From positions 32,669,246-32,733,245 of the forward strand of contig NC_077241.1 in NCBI RefSeq assembly GCF_947179165.1: a stretch of 64,000 nucleotides of DNA, written 5' to 3'. This DNA comes from Solanum dulcamara. Its lineage: Eukaryota > Streptophyta > Magnoliopsida > Solanales > Solanaceae. Within the stretch, counting starts at the first letter, position 1. Every line of letters begins with the position of its first letter. Shown here one piece after another: positions 1-12,606 of the stretch. Under the pieces are notes generated by a model. The model ran no database searches. It worked only from the letters and a program-made list of their open reading frames with translations, and was not told the origin of the DNA. Position numbers and translations under genes: made by a program.

Positions 1-1099
1 TACATAGTTGCTAATTATACCTTATTCGTGCATATTGTTATTATATTATCCACCATGTCCTACAACAGGCCGGGTATGTTATCATGTACAGTTCTACTAC
101 ATTATCCACTGAGTCCCTCGCTAGGGTCGGGTATGCATATTTTACTACATTATTCATCGAGTCCCTCACTAGGGCTAGGTACGGTATATGATGATGCAAT
201 GATATGATTATGGAACCAAGTCTCATGATGGGCCAGGTATGGTATATGTGTACATGACATTATTCACCGAGTCTCTTACTAGAGGGCCGGATACATTATA
301 TGTATATGATGATATGATGATGTGATAATATGATAATATGACGATACAAATTTATTTATCGAGTCCTATAATGGGCCGGGTGCAACAATATGTATGACTT
401 TATTTGTGAAATATAGGTATAGTGATTTCTTGATTTTAATACTTGTCTCCTGAATCTCTACTTCAGTTGTGATCTCTTTTATGGTATTTTATCCTTTATA
501 TACTCAGTACATATGTCGTACTAACCCCCTCTCTTCAAGGGGCTGCATTTCATGCCCGCAGGTATAGATATTCATTTTAGGGATCCGCCATCTTGGTATT
601 TCCACTCAGCAATTTTGGGAAGTGCTCCATTGTCCTGGAGCCTAGACTTTTGGTATAGACCTCTTGATGTATATATATTTATTTATCTAGGGGTACGATG
701 GGGCCCTGTCCTATCATATGATACAGTTTATATTTTTAGAAATCTGTAGACATATATTTGGGTTGTATATAGACGTTGTCCAATTAAGTTAACGAACTTA
801 TGTTTCGAGGATGTTCCCTTTTGAAGTGAAGCCTTGTCGGCTTGCGTATATGTATATAATGGGATATTTCTATATGTAATGACAGCCTTGTCATCTCACG
901 TACCATGTTATCATTTGAAGATTGTGATTCTTCAGGAGGCAGGTTGTGTTAATATAAAAATATGGGATAGTTTTGAGATGACATTCCATTTCCTTAAGTC
1001 CCATATCATGTTTTATTGTGAATTGATTATAGTTAACATGTACGTACATGAGTGTCAAGTCCTAGCACTAGCCACGATCCTTGGGGTTGGGTCATGACA
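1..1099 (+). mobile_element. 3' part of a Tekay/Del-like LTR (truncated by window start)
   Basis: Seen: repeated 'gagtccctcactagggccgggta'-type words at about 100-390, the 'catgcccgcaggtatagata' block near 550, and an end reading ggttgggtcatgaca at 1085-1099. The same blocks, in the same order, close the LTRs that end at 36936, 44423, 52506 and 59826. Directly after 1099 the sequence changes to minus-strand integrase code, so this LTR was inserted into the older element that follows. Whether it is a solo LTR or one end of a full element cannot be told, because its start lies outside the window. No coding function; open frames here are short and do not resemble a protein family. Confidence 0.8.
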
Positions 1100-1700
1100 T
1101 GAATAGTATGCCCAGCCTATCCATCAGTTTGAGGATGAAATGTTGTACTAACACTCACCTATGTTCTCAATCCCTTCTGGAATGATCTCCAGAAGTTAGC
1201 CGTAAATTGAGCTCCTCTCTTTGAGATAATAGATATGGGAACCCCGTAAAGTCTTACTATCTCCTTGATATATAACCTCACATAGTCCTTAGCTGAATAT
1301 GTAGCCCTAACTAAAAGAAAATGGGCCAATTTTTTCAACATATCTACAATAACCCATATAGAATCATACTTTCATGGAGGGCGAGGTAAGCTTGTAATGA
1401 ATTCCATATTAATTGCTTCCCATTTCAAAGTTGGGATTTCTATCTCCTATAATAGTCCACCAGGCTTCTGATGCTCAATCTTAACTTGTTGATAATTTGG
1501 GTACTAGGCTATGAACTCTGCTATGTCCTTCTTTAAGAAATTCCACCAATATAAATATCTGAGGTTGTGATACATCTTTGTTGACCATGAATAGAATAAC
1601 GGCCATAGTGGGCCTCCTCCATTACTTATTGTCGTAGCCCCGCAATCTCAGGCACACATAATCTACCTCTATATCTTAGCACTCCGTCCGGTGTGATCTC
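1100..1700 (-). pseudogene. Integrase remnant of Ty3/gypsy element
   Basis: The longest open piece (1159-1341) reads LAHFLLVRATYSAKDY and later GVPISIISKRGAQFTANFW. This is the catalytic-core region of plant gypsy integrases, where the usual DRGxxF now reads KRGAQF, so one catalytic-core Asp is lost. Upstream on the minus strand, to about 1700, are traces of the linker and the start of the core (EFITSLPRPP-like), interrupted by stops. The frame closes after QKGLRT. A 'TTFHPQTDG'-like trace continues to the LTR junction at 1099/1100, so the C-terminal half was cut off by that insertion. The normal product would join element cDNA into the genome in the nucleus. This copy cannot make it. Confidence 0.85.
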
Positions 1701-1772
1701 GAATGAGGTTTTCTCCTTTTGATGGGACACATCCCTATACTCTGCTAGAATAGTCTCCTCATACTGGTGTCA

Positions 1773-3400
1773 CTATACCTTTTTCATGATAGAGGATTCA
1801 GCAACTCCTAGAACATAAACTCCACCATCATTGAAATCAGCCAAATAGACTCCAAGGTTAGCTAAATGGCAAATAGCATGGACTATCTCTTTCTTCTCTA
1901 GTTGTACATCTGTCAAACTAACCATAGATTTACGGTTGAGTGCATCTGCTACAATATTGGCCTTTCCTGGATGATATAGAATGTCAATATCACCGTCTTT
2001 CAACAACACTAGCCATATCTTCTGCCGCAAATTTAGCTCCTTTTGTTTGAGGATATTATGGAGGCTTTTGTGATCTGTATAAATATCAACATGCACGCCA
2101 TATAGATAGTGTCTCCATATCTTCAAGGTGTGAATCACCGCTTCTAATTGGAGATCATGAGTTGGACAGTTGTTTTCATGTTTTTTGAGTTGCTGGGAGG
2201 CATAGGCTATAACTTTGCCATGCTGTATCAATACACAACCTATCCCAATACTGGAAGCTTCACAATAAATGACATAGCCATCTGGTCACTCGGGAAGAGT
2301 TTGAACTGGAGCTGTAGTCAACTTGTCCTTCAGCAACTGTAAACTTCATTCACAACCATCAATCGACTTGACTTAGCTGCCTTCTGAGTTAGCCTTGTTA
2401 AAGGTGTTAAAAAAGAAGCAAACTTCCTAACAAATCTCCTATAGTAACCTGCTATCCCCATAAAACTACGTACCTCCGTAGGTGTCGTAGGTCTAGTCCA
2501 AGTCCTTACGGCCTCAATCTTCTATGAATCTACCTGAATGCCATCGACTCTAATAATATGTCCTAAGAATACTACTAAAGTCAACCAGAATTCACATTTA
2601 GAGAACTTAGCAAATAGTTTCTGGTGCTGGAGCACCCCAAGTACCATTCTCAAATAGTCTGCATGCTCCTCTTCTGATCGTGAATAGATTAGAGTATCAT
2701 TAATAAGTACGAGCACTAAAGGTCTAGGAATGGCTTGAACACTCGGTTCATTAGATCCATAACACTGCTAGAGCATTTGTCAGCCCAAAAGGCATCGCCC
2801 AAAACTCATAATACCCGTATCAGTTTCTAAACACAGTTTTTGAAATATCTACTTCCTTTACCCGTACCTGATGATAGCTTGACTGTCGGTATATCTTTGA
2901 GAAAACTTAGCACCCTGCAACTGGTCAAATAAATTATCAATCTTAGGGAGAGGATATATATTCTTTATTGTCATTTTATTTAACTGCCTATAATTAATAC
3001 ACATCCACAACGACCCATCTTTATTTCTCATGAATAGTACTAGTGCTCCCCAAGGTGATGTGCTGGGCCGAATGAATCCATTTTCTAACAAGTCTCTCAG
3101 TTGTTCTTTCAACTCCTTTAATTTTGTAATTGTCATTCTATAAGGAGGAATAGATATGGGTTGAGTATCTGACAACACATCTATAGTAAACTCTATCTCC
3201 CACTCAAGAGGGAGACTTGGAAGTTCATTTGGGAATACATCTAGAAATTCATTAACTACCAGAACTGATTGAAGAGTCGGTACTTCTGTTTTTAAGTCAA
3301 GCACATGAACTAGATGATAAATATAACACTTTCTAACAATCTTCCTTGCCTTGAGGTATGAAATAAACTTACCCCTCAATGATGTCGTGTTCCCTAGCAA
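1773..3400 (-). pseudogene. Reverse transcriptase-RNase H remnant of Ty3/gypsy element
   Basis: Three open pieces on the minus strand: 3400-2858 (protease-RT linker and RT palm start: [39 protein letters not shown]), 2716-2522 (the YxDD region, here LINDTLIYSRSEEEHADYL) and 2231-1773 (RNase H: IYTDHKSLHNIL, ADALNRKS). The RT catalytic motif is normally FIDD or YVDD. Here the first Asp has become Asn (IND), so the enzyme would be dead even without the frame breaks at about 2720-2860 and 2235-2520. Known role of the family: copying element RNA to DNA in cytoplasmic particles. Assignment is confident; activity is excluded. Confidence 0.92.
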
Positions 3401-3478
3401 TTTTATATTTGACTCCCCTAGGAACTGAAACCGAACTACTTTTTCTCTACAATCAACATTAGCATAATAAGAAGTTAA

Positions 3479-3754
3479 CTAATCCATGCCCAAAATAACA
3501 TCAAATGCTGCCATATCTAACTCTATCAAATCTACCTTGGTGTGATGACTATATATAATCACCGAACAATCTCTATATACTTGCTTGGCTATAACAGAAT
3601 CTCCTACCGATCTAACTACCTCAAATAGTTCTATCAATTCAGGTTTTATCCCGATTCTATTAGTAACAAAGGAAGATACATATGATAAGGCGGAGCCTGT
3701 ATCTATCAATGCACATATGTCCTGAGAGAAAATCGATAATATACCTATAACCAT
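3479..3754 (-). pseudogene. Retropepsin-like aspartic protease domain remnant
   Basis: The minus-strand open piece contains ALIDTGSALSYVSS, the DTG active-site triad with its usual hydrophobic lead-in, followed by VGDSVIAKQVYRDC and ending FDVILGMD, the conserved ILGMDW end of plant gypsy proteases. The Trp after GMD is replaced by a stop at the edge of the piece. It lies directly between gag (upstream on this strand) and RT, as expected for a gag-pol polyprotein. The active triad is intact here, unlike the DPGA form in the + strand element near 54.3 kb. Confidence 0.85.
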
Positions 3755-5187
3755 GTTTGGTGATGCTTCCTGTTCCTATCTAGAAGCCAAGGCATATTTG
3801 CTGTTCAAAGGACCGCTAGAACTGGAAGATCTGCCATAGCCTCTACCACTGCATGCTGGTGTTTGAATACCCTGCCCCTTAAGGCACATAGTCACAAAAG
3901 AAGATGAACCAGCAACTGACCTAGTAGGCTAAGCTGCACCACTTAGATTACCCCTAAATGGACACTCCCTAATTATATGGACTTGATGGCCACAAGTAAA
4001 ACAAGAACCTGTGGCAAAATAGCATTTCCTAAAATGAGGCCTACCACAATGAGAACACCAAGGTAAAGATGGCCTCAAATGGTGCGACACCCTATTTATC
4101 TGTGAACCTGAAACTCTAGAGCTCTGGTCGAGTCCTGAATACCTTATGATATTTAATCTCCTACCTATGAACTGTGGAGGTGCACTCTAGCCTGATTGAG
4201 AAGGATATTTACTATATTGCTGAGGCTTCCCTCCTCGAAACTGGCTAGAATACCCAGCCAATCTAGCTCTCTTATGCTGGCCTCTATCATGATCCCTATC
4301 GGGATAACACACTTTGTGACGCTCCTCTACCCCTTGTGCATATGCCTATACTCGAGAAATATCCATACCTAGATGAGAGGACATTACCATGCAGCTATTA
4401 ATCAAATAATGATCCAGCTGCATCACATAATTATGCACTCTATCAGCCATATCAGCTACGATGATAGGTGCATGTCTTGCCAATAAATCAAACTCAAGGC
4501 TATAATCACGAACACTCCTGCCATTCTACCTTAAATGCAATAATCTATCAACTCTGGCTCACCTAATCTTTGTAGGTAGAAAGTGGCCAAAAAAGTCCTC
4601 CACAAACTTATCCCATACTGTTGGATGAGCACCCTCGACCCTAGATAACTCCCAAGACTCATATCAATTAAAAGCTACATCACGCAACCGATATAAAGCT
4701 AACTTAACAGACTCAATCTTAGAAGCTATAATTATCCTCAGCATATGCTACATCTGCTAAATAAACTCCTATGGATCCTCCATGGGCTTTAACTCATAGA
4801 ACTCTAGGATTACAAGTAAAGAAGTTACTATCCCTTAAACTATCATGTCTATCCACAAAGTTCACCTGTAATCCATGTCTGCGAGCCTGCCCTACCGCTA
4901 AACTGGTGAGTAACTGAGCTGCATCTCTCATGGCCCTATCCTCGGCCCCTGGCTGGAGAGCTAGAGGCTCAAGTACTAGGGCCTCAGGAGTTGGCGGTGG
5001 AGCCACCCCCTAATCTGCAGCTGCTACTGCTCGAAGCTCCTATGGGTAGTGGTGTAGTAGATCTCGCTGATTAAAGTATAATCTTGGGCATGGACTGGGC
5101 ATGGGCCCTAGTAACTTTTTGAGTTTGAGTACTCTCTCTTGCTACTGATTTGCCCTTCTAGGTAGTTGTCACTTTGTTTGGAGGCAT
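3755..5187 (-). pseudogene. Gag remnant with CCHC zinc knuckle
   Basis: A minus-strand ATG at 5185-5187 begins MPPNKVTTT and is followed at once by stops. An open piece at 5006-4794 carries a Pro/Ala/Leu-rich N-terminal part. Near the C-terminus, 4003-3962 reads CFTCGHQVHIIREC, a perfect C-x2-C-x4-H-x4-C zinc knuckle that binds RNA in gypsy Gag proteins. Frames between these anchors are broken many times. The start is chosen because MPP plus a basic stretch just inside the primer site is usual for this group. The protein would form the virus-like particle; this copy cannot. Confidence 0.75.
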
Positions 5188-5374
5188 AGCTATAAACATG
5201 ATAATCTATTTGGAGGGATTATCCTAATAATATAGCTCTATCGCACGATCTAGAATAAAAAGGAAAGATAAGATCCTAAATGTCCTGTAGCTTCCCGTTC
5301 ACAGATGTAGTGCACAACACACCAATAAACAAGACTCGATTAGACACGGTCTATAGACACTCCAAGGATGAATT

Positions 5375-5386
5375 GCTCTGATACCA
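5375..5386 (-). other. Primer-binding site (initiator Met tRNA)
   Basis: The minus strand reads TGGTATCAGAGC, complementary to the 3' end of plant initiator methionine tRNA. It lies four bases inside the LTR end at 5391, which fixes the orientation of the element and the LTR boundary. Confidence 0.9.
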
Positions 5387-6119
5387 CTTTTATCACAATC
5401 CAACCCCATAGGCCATGACTTGTGCCCAAGATAGATACTCGTATATACACATGTTAGCTAGATAATCAATCCACAACAAAACATAATATGAAACCTGTAA
5501 AGACCCAAAACCTAGTCTCAGAACTGTCGTATAAATATATATATATATCAGGCAACCTGTCTCCTGAGGAGTCAGAACTATCAATAGGTAACACAATACA
5601 TAAGCCAACGAGGCTGTCATAGCATGTGGGAACATCCCACTACATATATATAAACAATCCGATAAGGCTGCTACTACGAATGGAAACGTCTAAAAATATA
5701 AGTCATACTAGCACAGCTGGATAATATCTATATATAACCCATACATATGTCTACAGACCTCTCAGAGTATTAACAGTAGCATATGATGGGATAGGGCCTA
5801 GCCTTACCCCTAGATAAACAAATATATACATCAAGAGGATCTGTACCAAAAGTCTTGGCTCCGGGACAATGGAGCCCTCTAAAATAGCTAAATAGAAATC
5901 CTAAGCTGGAAGATCCCCGAAATGAGTATCTATACCTGCGGGCATAAAATGCATCCCCCCTCAAAGGAAAGGGGTCAGTACAAGAGATGTACTAAGTATA
6001 TAAAATATGAAATACAGTAAGAAAGATTATAACTGAAGTAGAGAGTCTAGGAGACAAGTATGATAATCAAAAACTCAATATAGCTATTGCTTACGAAACA
6101 AATCATGCATATCATTATA

Positions 6120-6330
6120 ATAAACCATACCCGGCCCATTATGGGATTTAGTGCCATAATCATATCACCATATTATCGTATCATCATATACATTTACCAT
6201 ACCCGGCCCGTATAATAAGGGACATGGTGAATTAAGTCGTGTACATATATACTGTACCCGGCCTATTATGAGACTCGGTGAATGATGTAGTAAAACTGTG
6301 CATGATAACATGCCCATCTCGGGACTCAAT
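6120..6330 (-). repeat. LTR sub-repeats with 'gggccgggta' core
   Basis: Several copies of a roughly 45-60 bp word containing acccggccc (reverse of gggccgggt) separated by AT-rich spacers. The same words, in the opposite orientation, occur at 100-390, 36110-36270, 43590-43760, 51430-51650, 58855-59030 and 63815-63900. They are a structural part of the LTR. Confidence 0.7.
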
Positions 6331-7961
6331 GAAAGATGTAATAATAGTATGCACGACCAGAGTAGTGAGTAACTATATTCATTTAGATCATTATTTGAGA
6401 CTTCATAGATAAGTAGGCTAATTAATACTTAAGTATCAGGGCGATAGTCATGTTCAGTACTCTTTAAATGTCATTATGAACTATGTTAAGTAAAGCCTTG
6501 GGGATCATAGACACATATCAGGATAAGGTGAGACAACTTATGAAAGTTAAGGACATTAATCATTATAGGGTGTTTAAGAATAGGGACTTTCACATACCAA
6601 CTATTGTTGAACGTATAGAAGACAGTAGCTCAATTACTTTAAGAGTTTTAACATCAAGAAGTGAATAAGAATCATGAATCATACTCGGAACCTATGAATG
6701 GAGTTACCCTAAAGCTCATATCATATATCACTTATATCTAAGATATGCCAAAACAAAGAAGGGATAGCTTTACCTATCTTTAGCGCTTATTCTCCACACA
6801 CCACGTATGTTCCCAATAATATCTCAACATATATTAAGATGTCAAGAACTATGGTTAAGCTATGGGGAGATTCAAAACGTATTCTAACGTTAGTAACTCC
6901 TTTCTAGATAATTAGACGACATTCCTTTCATTGAAACCAATCACAAAATAATCAAGCCAATACCAATAACTATACATTCAAGTATTACACTAAAGCTATT
7001 CAAGGCATATTTGAGAATAGTTCAAACAGTACACACAACATTCCAAACAACCCATAATCACAACATTCGATAACAATCCGTATATGACTACTACATTTTC
7101 AAGTTATCCCTAATAATTCGTAGTCTTAATGTTTTCATCTAAACAACCCTATATCAATACCAACAAACATACAACACAATACCTAATCTTAATTATTATT
7201 AATCTTCCAAGCTCAATAAGAATAACAATAGCATATAAAAATAGCCCCTAACGAACAACGTAAAGAGATGCCCAATAATCTCACGGACACCTATGAATAT
7301 GCCAAACAGACCATCCAGTTTTATTATACATTACTTAACCCATCCTTTTCCTCTAAATTCATGATTTATACCCGCAACTATATGGCAACACCATTATCTA
7401 TTTAAAGGCAAAAAAACTATATAAAAATCACTATAATTCGTACAATAGCCCACAAACAAATTTAACTTCAAATTAACCATTAAATACCTTCATTCTCATC
7501 ATAACATTCATAACAATAATAATCAAAATACCAAGCAAAATTAGTTCACCATCTTCTACACCAAACAGCCCACTACGACTTCAATCATGCTTCAACATCA
7601 ACACATATAATTCATGGATTCAATTTATATTTAGACATTTATAACACGTCTAAATCCTTACTAAAATATATAAAAAGATGATCAAACTCAACCTTAACAA
7701 TTTGACTCCTCAACTTGGCTGAAATTTGTGAATTGAAAGAATAAACTTTTTTAATTGCTCCAATGGCTACTTCACGTTACTATAGACCTTCCAATTGGTT
7801 AAAATAATTGAAGAAAACTAATTTTTGATCACCAAGTTTGGACCTCTCCATGGTTATCCATGGCCGAGAGCTCCTCTCTTTATCTCTATAATAATTTTCT
7901 TTTGGTTGAAGAATGATGAAATGGTTTCATTAGTCATCAACTTAGCATAAGTATATTATCT

Positions 7962-10125
7962 TGTCATGATCCGACCTAGGGCCTAGTCGTAACACAGCGA
8001 TCAAAACCTCGAAGGGCTCCAACCAAGCCTCTTGTACATATCATAAGCATACATAAGGTGAAATATAAAAACGGAAACATCATAAGAGAGTCTAAAATAT
8101 GAATAGAAATCTAAAAATGTCTTATGACAATATAGACTCAAACATATATCCAATTAGATGCCTCTAAACATGAGTATGGGCGGGGGCTAAGACATGTCCC
8201 TAGCTCACCCTTAATATATGACATAAACAAAAGTCTTTTGAAAAGAAAACAGTAAATAACTTGAAACTAGTCCTCGGTCAATGAGAGGAATCACCACAAC
8301 ACCGTTGGATGGAGAACATCTACTAGTTACGTGAACAATTAGGATCTTCAACCTCAACCCCTACATTATGAGACAATGTAGGCAAAAAATATGCATTAGT
8401 ACGTTGGAATGTACTAAGTATGAGGGCGTGACATTCAACGTAAATCATGGAATGCAAAGGTCAAGTAAATCACATGATAAGATGGAATATGTAAAGTCAT
8501 AAGAAAATCATATTGACCAAAGCTTTTAAAAGCATAAAATCAAAATCATAACATACTTAAGAGATCATACATATGTGGAATAGGAACCATAACCAACAAT
8601 AAGACCATGCGAGCTATAACATGGAATATATCCACATCGAGAAGGAGGATGATACTTTGCCAAGGTAGACTCCTACATGCCTAAGTGGATCCACTAAGAG
8701 GTCATGTGAACCGAGTACTCATCCCTAGTTCTTAGACTCGGGTACTCACCTCGTAGAGATTTGGGTATTTGCCTCTAATCCCTTTGTACCTACGGTGGCA
8801 CTTAGTTATGCAATAAGAGACTTTATATAAGGATCCCTTATTTCGAGCCCCAACCTCAAGTCCATATTTGGTGCTAAGTCAAATCCCATGGAATACATAC
8901 ATACCATAAAAATCATAATTTCATATATCATAGTCATGAATCATAGGCTTGAAATCATAGAGTAGCTCATTTTTATAACATACTTGTAATGTGAGAATTA
9001 TCCTTTCATCATTATAATTATATTTGCATAATTCATATTGTTAGGCCTTAGGTCTCCTTACTTGATAACTTGCATGAAGAATCCTAATTTGAAACATACT
9101 TATAATTCATGATCATAATGGAAATTCATAGTCATAATTCATACTTTAAAAATTCATGACCATAGCTTGTACTTGAAATTTGGGTAAGACATGAATGCAT
9201 GCTCAATTGACTTGAGAATTATGAAATTTACTTGAAAACATGCATGATCATAAACTTTATATAAGCCCATACATAATGCATATAGATCGTATCATTTGGA
9301 AGTATAATTGAAAATACTCATAATTTACATCATAAACCCTAAAATATCAAAATAGGAGAATTCATGAAAAAACTCTTCAATTTAATTCAATAATCATCAG
9401 TTTATATCAAAATAGACTCATGATCATACTTTAAATCAAAATTCATGCAATTGGAATAGAGATCACAAAATCCATAAAATACCATACTTTAATTTGATGG
9501 AAAACTTTGAGAAATTGATTGGGCTTCATTGATGAAAGGATTCATGAATCAATACTCACATACCTTGAGTGAGAACACCAATTAATTTGGAAGAATTTGA
9601 GAGTTTTGATAGAGATCTTCAGTGAATTTACTTGAAGTCTTTAATGGAAACCCTTGAGAGACTTTTTATAGAGGGAGAAATATTTTATAGATGAATTGTA
9701 GAAGAATGAATAGAATTAGAGGTTTAGGTTAATTTATAGAGTTGAATTAGGTTCTAAAAATGTCTAGGTTCATTTACTAATAATTTGGGAAAGGTCTAAA
9801 ATGTCCTTTAAAAAAACTCAATCGGCTAGAAAGCCTTCGCAGGTTCGTGACTCGGACCTATCGCGATCAACTCGGTCGAAAAACTATACATGGTCCGCGA
9901 CACAAACCTTTCATGGACCCTACTGTTCTATAGATTTTCTCAAAAATCCATCTTCCGATATATGCATCCTAAAAATCCACTGAGACCATTTTCCCACAGG
10001 TTTTGACCCCTTGATCTATATTTCGAACTCAGATTTTCCAAAAAGATTAAGGATAATGCGTTATGTGAGCGACCTATTTTCAAGGCATTATTAAGGCACT
10101 TATGAGCATTTTGAGAGATGTTACA
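7962..10125 (-). mobile_element. Solo LTR, family B (2164 bp)
   Basis: Reading the minus strand it begins TGTAACATCTCTC at 10125 and ends ATCATGACA at 7962, the TG...CA ends of an LTR. The 5 bases before it (7957-7961, tatct) and after it (10126-10130, tacct) match at 4 of 5, a decayed target-site duplication. There is no internal retroelement sequence, so it is a solo LTR left by LTR-LTR recombination. The same family recurs at 11.14-12.53, 24.80-26.30, 27.68-29.87 and 52.51-53.14 kb. Near 9830-9950 it holds short 'ggtccgcgacacggacc'-type near-palindromes. Confidence 0.82.
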
Positions 10126-10445
10126 TACCTACAAGATGGACACGTGTCCCACTCATGGCTTAAGTTAATCAAATTTGGCCATGCCATGGGTGGGTCCATA
10201 AAGTCACTAATTCATAATTAGTAGATAATTAATCGTAATCCCTACTTAGTAATTTAATCATGGTTAATTAATTCCTAATCTCCACTAATATTTCTAGACC
10301 AAATAAAATTTATAACCAATTCGTATATTAAATAAAATTGAGAATAAAAAGTCTCTATCTAATATCCTGGAATAATATTGTCCTCAACTTATCTCAATTA
10401 ACTTAAAAATATTCCAATGTACAAAAGTACAGGATATAACATTGG

Positions 10446-10560
10446 GGATGTTCATGAGGCAAACCTGTAAACTGCCCATTCGAGTGCAGCAGCTGCACCA
10501 TGTTCTGTTTCAGTTCAAATCTTCCTCCAGCAGGCAGTTTCTGAATGCTAGAGGTGACAT
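10446..10560 (-). pseudogene. Short gag-like fragment of another gypsy element
   Basis: One minus-strand frame reads RFELKQNMVQLLHSNGQFTG followed by LPHEHP. This resembles the FELK...QLL...GQFxGLP(x)EDP block of Athila/Tat-type plant gypsy Gag proteins. The frame is open for only about 35 codons before stops. The LTR ending at 10441 seems to have inserted right after the LPHEHP code. Assignment is from memory of the family style and is tentative. Confidence 0.5.
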
Positions 10561-11139
10561 AAATCATTACTAACATAAACATTTGAATTCAAATGAAAGA
10601 AAAGAAGTAAAAATCACAAAAAGTAGTTCTTCCTTCGTCTTCTTCAATCCTCTCCCGACAATCTGATCTACTTTTTAATAAAGTATGTAAAGGTACTATT
10701 TATAGCACCAAAAATATGGAATTAAAGTAGGCGCACTGAAGTCCACAAATTTTAGTGCAATTTTTCATTTCCTATGTTGATAAAAATTTATGCTTTCCTG
10801 AACCAGGTCCGCGACATGGACCTGGCGCGCACCATACTATTAAGTCGAATAAATTCCATGTTTTGGAATTTAATCACTAAAGCTCAAGTCCGCGACGCGA
10901 ACATACTTCATTATAGTGCATTTTTTCACATTTTGTTCTCAACTTCTCCTTTGAGATCCACTTTCAATCTAATCATGTTTTGAATGTCCATTCTTTCTCA
11001 ATTAGCCTTGAATGTGTATAATCATGTCTGTTGGTTACAACAAAAATACAAATATGAAAAAATATGAAATAACTCTAGGAATTTGCTCTGAACTTGACTA
11101 ATGAATTTTGGGTTTTATGTGCTATTGGGCACATAAATG
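10561..11139. repeat. Unassigned retroelement-derived sequence
   Basis: AT-rich, no protein-like frame. It carries 'aggtccgcgacatggacctggcgcg' near 10805 and 'agtccgcgacgcgaac' near 10888, near-palindromic words also found in the family-B LTRs, so it is probably part of an LTR or of a gypsy leader. No boundary could be placed. Confidence 0.4.
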
Positions 11140-11432
11140 TACCCAAGATCATTTATGACTTCCTTTTTCATATTAGGTGAGTTGGGAGATTGTCTCACGC
11201 CCCATCTAAATTAGTAGAGGCATGTTAGATGTTCATTGGAATGTATGTTGTCATTTATTCTGCATTTTTGAGATTTATGTTCTATTTCAGGTTTTTGCTT
11301 CCGTATCTTGGTTTAGCTTTATTGCTTATTCACCTTGTGTATGCTAACGAATGTTATACTAATAGTCTTGGTTGGAGTTATTTAGGACTCTAATTATTGT
11401 GTTATGACTAGGCCTTAGGTCGGATCATGACA
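11140..11432 (+). mobile_element. 3' end of a family-B LTR, + strand
   Basis: Ends ggtcggatcatgaca at 11432 and matches, block by block, the last 250 bp of the solo LTR ending at 29874 (generic order: cgccccatct, ttagactc/ttgagatt, ttgtgttatgactagg). It is directly abutted, head to head, by a minus-strand piece of the same family, so its neighbour is an older copy it inserted into or recombined with. Confidence 0.65.
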
Positions 11433-12245
11433 TGAACCCTAAATATCAATGTAGGAAAATTCATAGGAAAAACTCTTCAATTCCATGTAATAATCATCAA
11501 TTCATATTGAAATAGGATCATAATCATAATTAAAAATCGTAATTCCTCTAATTAAAATAGAGATCATAAAACCCATTAAAATACATACTTGAATTTATCA
11601 AACAAATGAGATTTAATAAGGCTTTATGGGTAAAAGGTACCCTTGTAAGAATTACCCAACTACTTTGAATGAGAAGAACAAAAAATCTTGAAGAAATTTA
11701 GATTTTTAACGGAGAGATTGAAAGAATTCCTTGAAGATCTTCAATGGAGTTTTTTTAGAGATTTTATAAAGAGATAATTATTTGAATAGATGAATTATGG
11801 TTGAATTGAGAAGAATATGGGTTTAGGTTAGTTTATGGGGTCTAATTAGGTCCTAAAAATATCCAGGTTAATTAATTAATAGTTAGGAAAATGTCTAAAT
11901 TATCTCCACTTAAAATATGAATTCGAACGAAAAATCAAGCTCAGGTCCACGATGCGGACTTGTTTCTTGATAGGCCAATTTTTAGGGAATAAGAATTTGG
12001 CAAAATTTTGGCTTAGGTAGAAATTACATAGTGGGGGCGCAAGTCTGCAACATGGTCCTTTCGCGTACCCTATGAAAGTGCAATTTCTTGGTAAATTGAT
12101 CTTTCAAAATACTTGACCTAAAAATACCGAGGCCATTTTTGCAATGATTAACCTTATTATATGATATTCCAACCTTCAAATGCCCAGAGTATTGCATGGG
12201 ATAATAAGACAAGCTCCTAGGTCACCTAATTTAAACGATGAAATG
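11433..12245 (-). mobile_element. Family-B LTR fragment, minus strand
   Basis: Aligns by eye with 9330 to about 10050 of the solo LTR at 7962-10125: 'aaccctaaatatca', 'gagatcataaaaccca', 'gggtttaggttagtttat', 'aattaggtcctaaaaatatcc'. Includes the 'aggtccacgatgcggac' and 'gcgcaagtctgcaacatgg' near-palindromes at about 11944 and 12037. Truncated at both ends. Confidence 0.6.
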
Positions 12246-12606
12246 TCATAAGAACATAAGGAAAAGTCAACGGTTATGTCCTCGAATCATGAGGACTTAC
12301 CACAAGTGAAAATGGTAATAAGAACTAGCCATGAAAGGGAGGATGAGCGTGATCGTTGGGCCCAATATCATGATCCAATATAGGAAAAAGTATACGTTAG
12401 TACAGGAAATGAACTAAGTATGTGAGAAGTATACATGAAGAATTAAAATAGGACATATCAATATGAACATGAGATGCATGTCTAATATCTTAAAATATAA
12501 ATAACCTTTAAAATGTTTAAAAACCATTATCATACAATTTTCTCTCTCTAACATCTCTCTAGAAACAAAGCTCTCAACTAAGGGCACTATTGTCATCAAG
12601 ACGAAT

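Larger units (their letters stand above)
1100..5390 (-). mobile_element. Degenerate Ty3/gypsy internal region (gag-protease-RT-RNase H-integrase)
   Basis: Read on the minus strand from 5390 to 1100 the order is primer-binding site, gag, aspartic protease, reverse transcriptase, RNase H, integrase, the order of Ty3/gypsy (Metaviridae) elements. Every domain is broken by stops or frame changes, so the element is dead. Protein style ([27 protein letters not shown]) is that of Tekay/Del-type plant elements. The 3' end of pol and the downstream LTR are missing because a + strand LTR sits at 1-1099. The matching LTR on the other side is at 5391-10441. Confidence 0.9.
5391..10441 (-). mobile_element. 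5' LTR of the minus-strand gypsy element, split by a solo LTR
   Basis: On the minus strand the LTR starts at 10441 (tgttatatcctgtacttttg, almost the start of the LTR at 56377) and ends at 5391 next to the primer site. It contains the reverse complement of the 'gagtcc...gggccgggta' words at about 6120-6330. Between 7962 and 10125 it is interrupted by an unrelated solo LTR, leaving about 2.9 kb of its own sequence in two pieces (5391-7961 and 10131-10441). It is more diverged from the other Tekay-like LTRs here than they are from each other, so it is probably an old insertion. No gene in it. Confidence 0.75.

Noticed and set aside
12420..12535. Target-site duplication of the LINE
   Set aside because: Short similarities to the sequence after the poly(A) (for example gagaagtatac versus gagaactttatac) need gaps and mismatches; not convincing.
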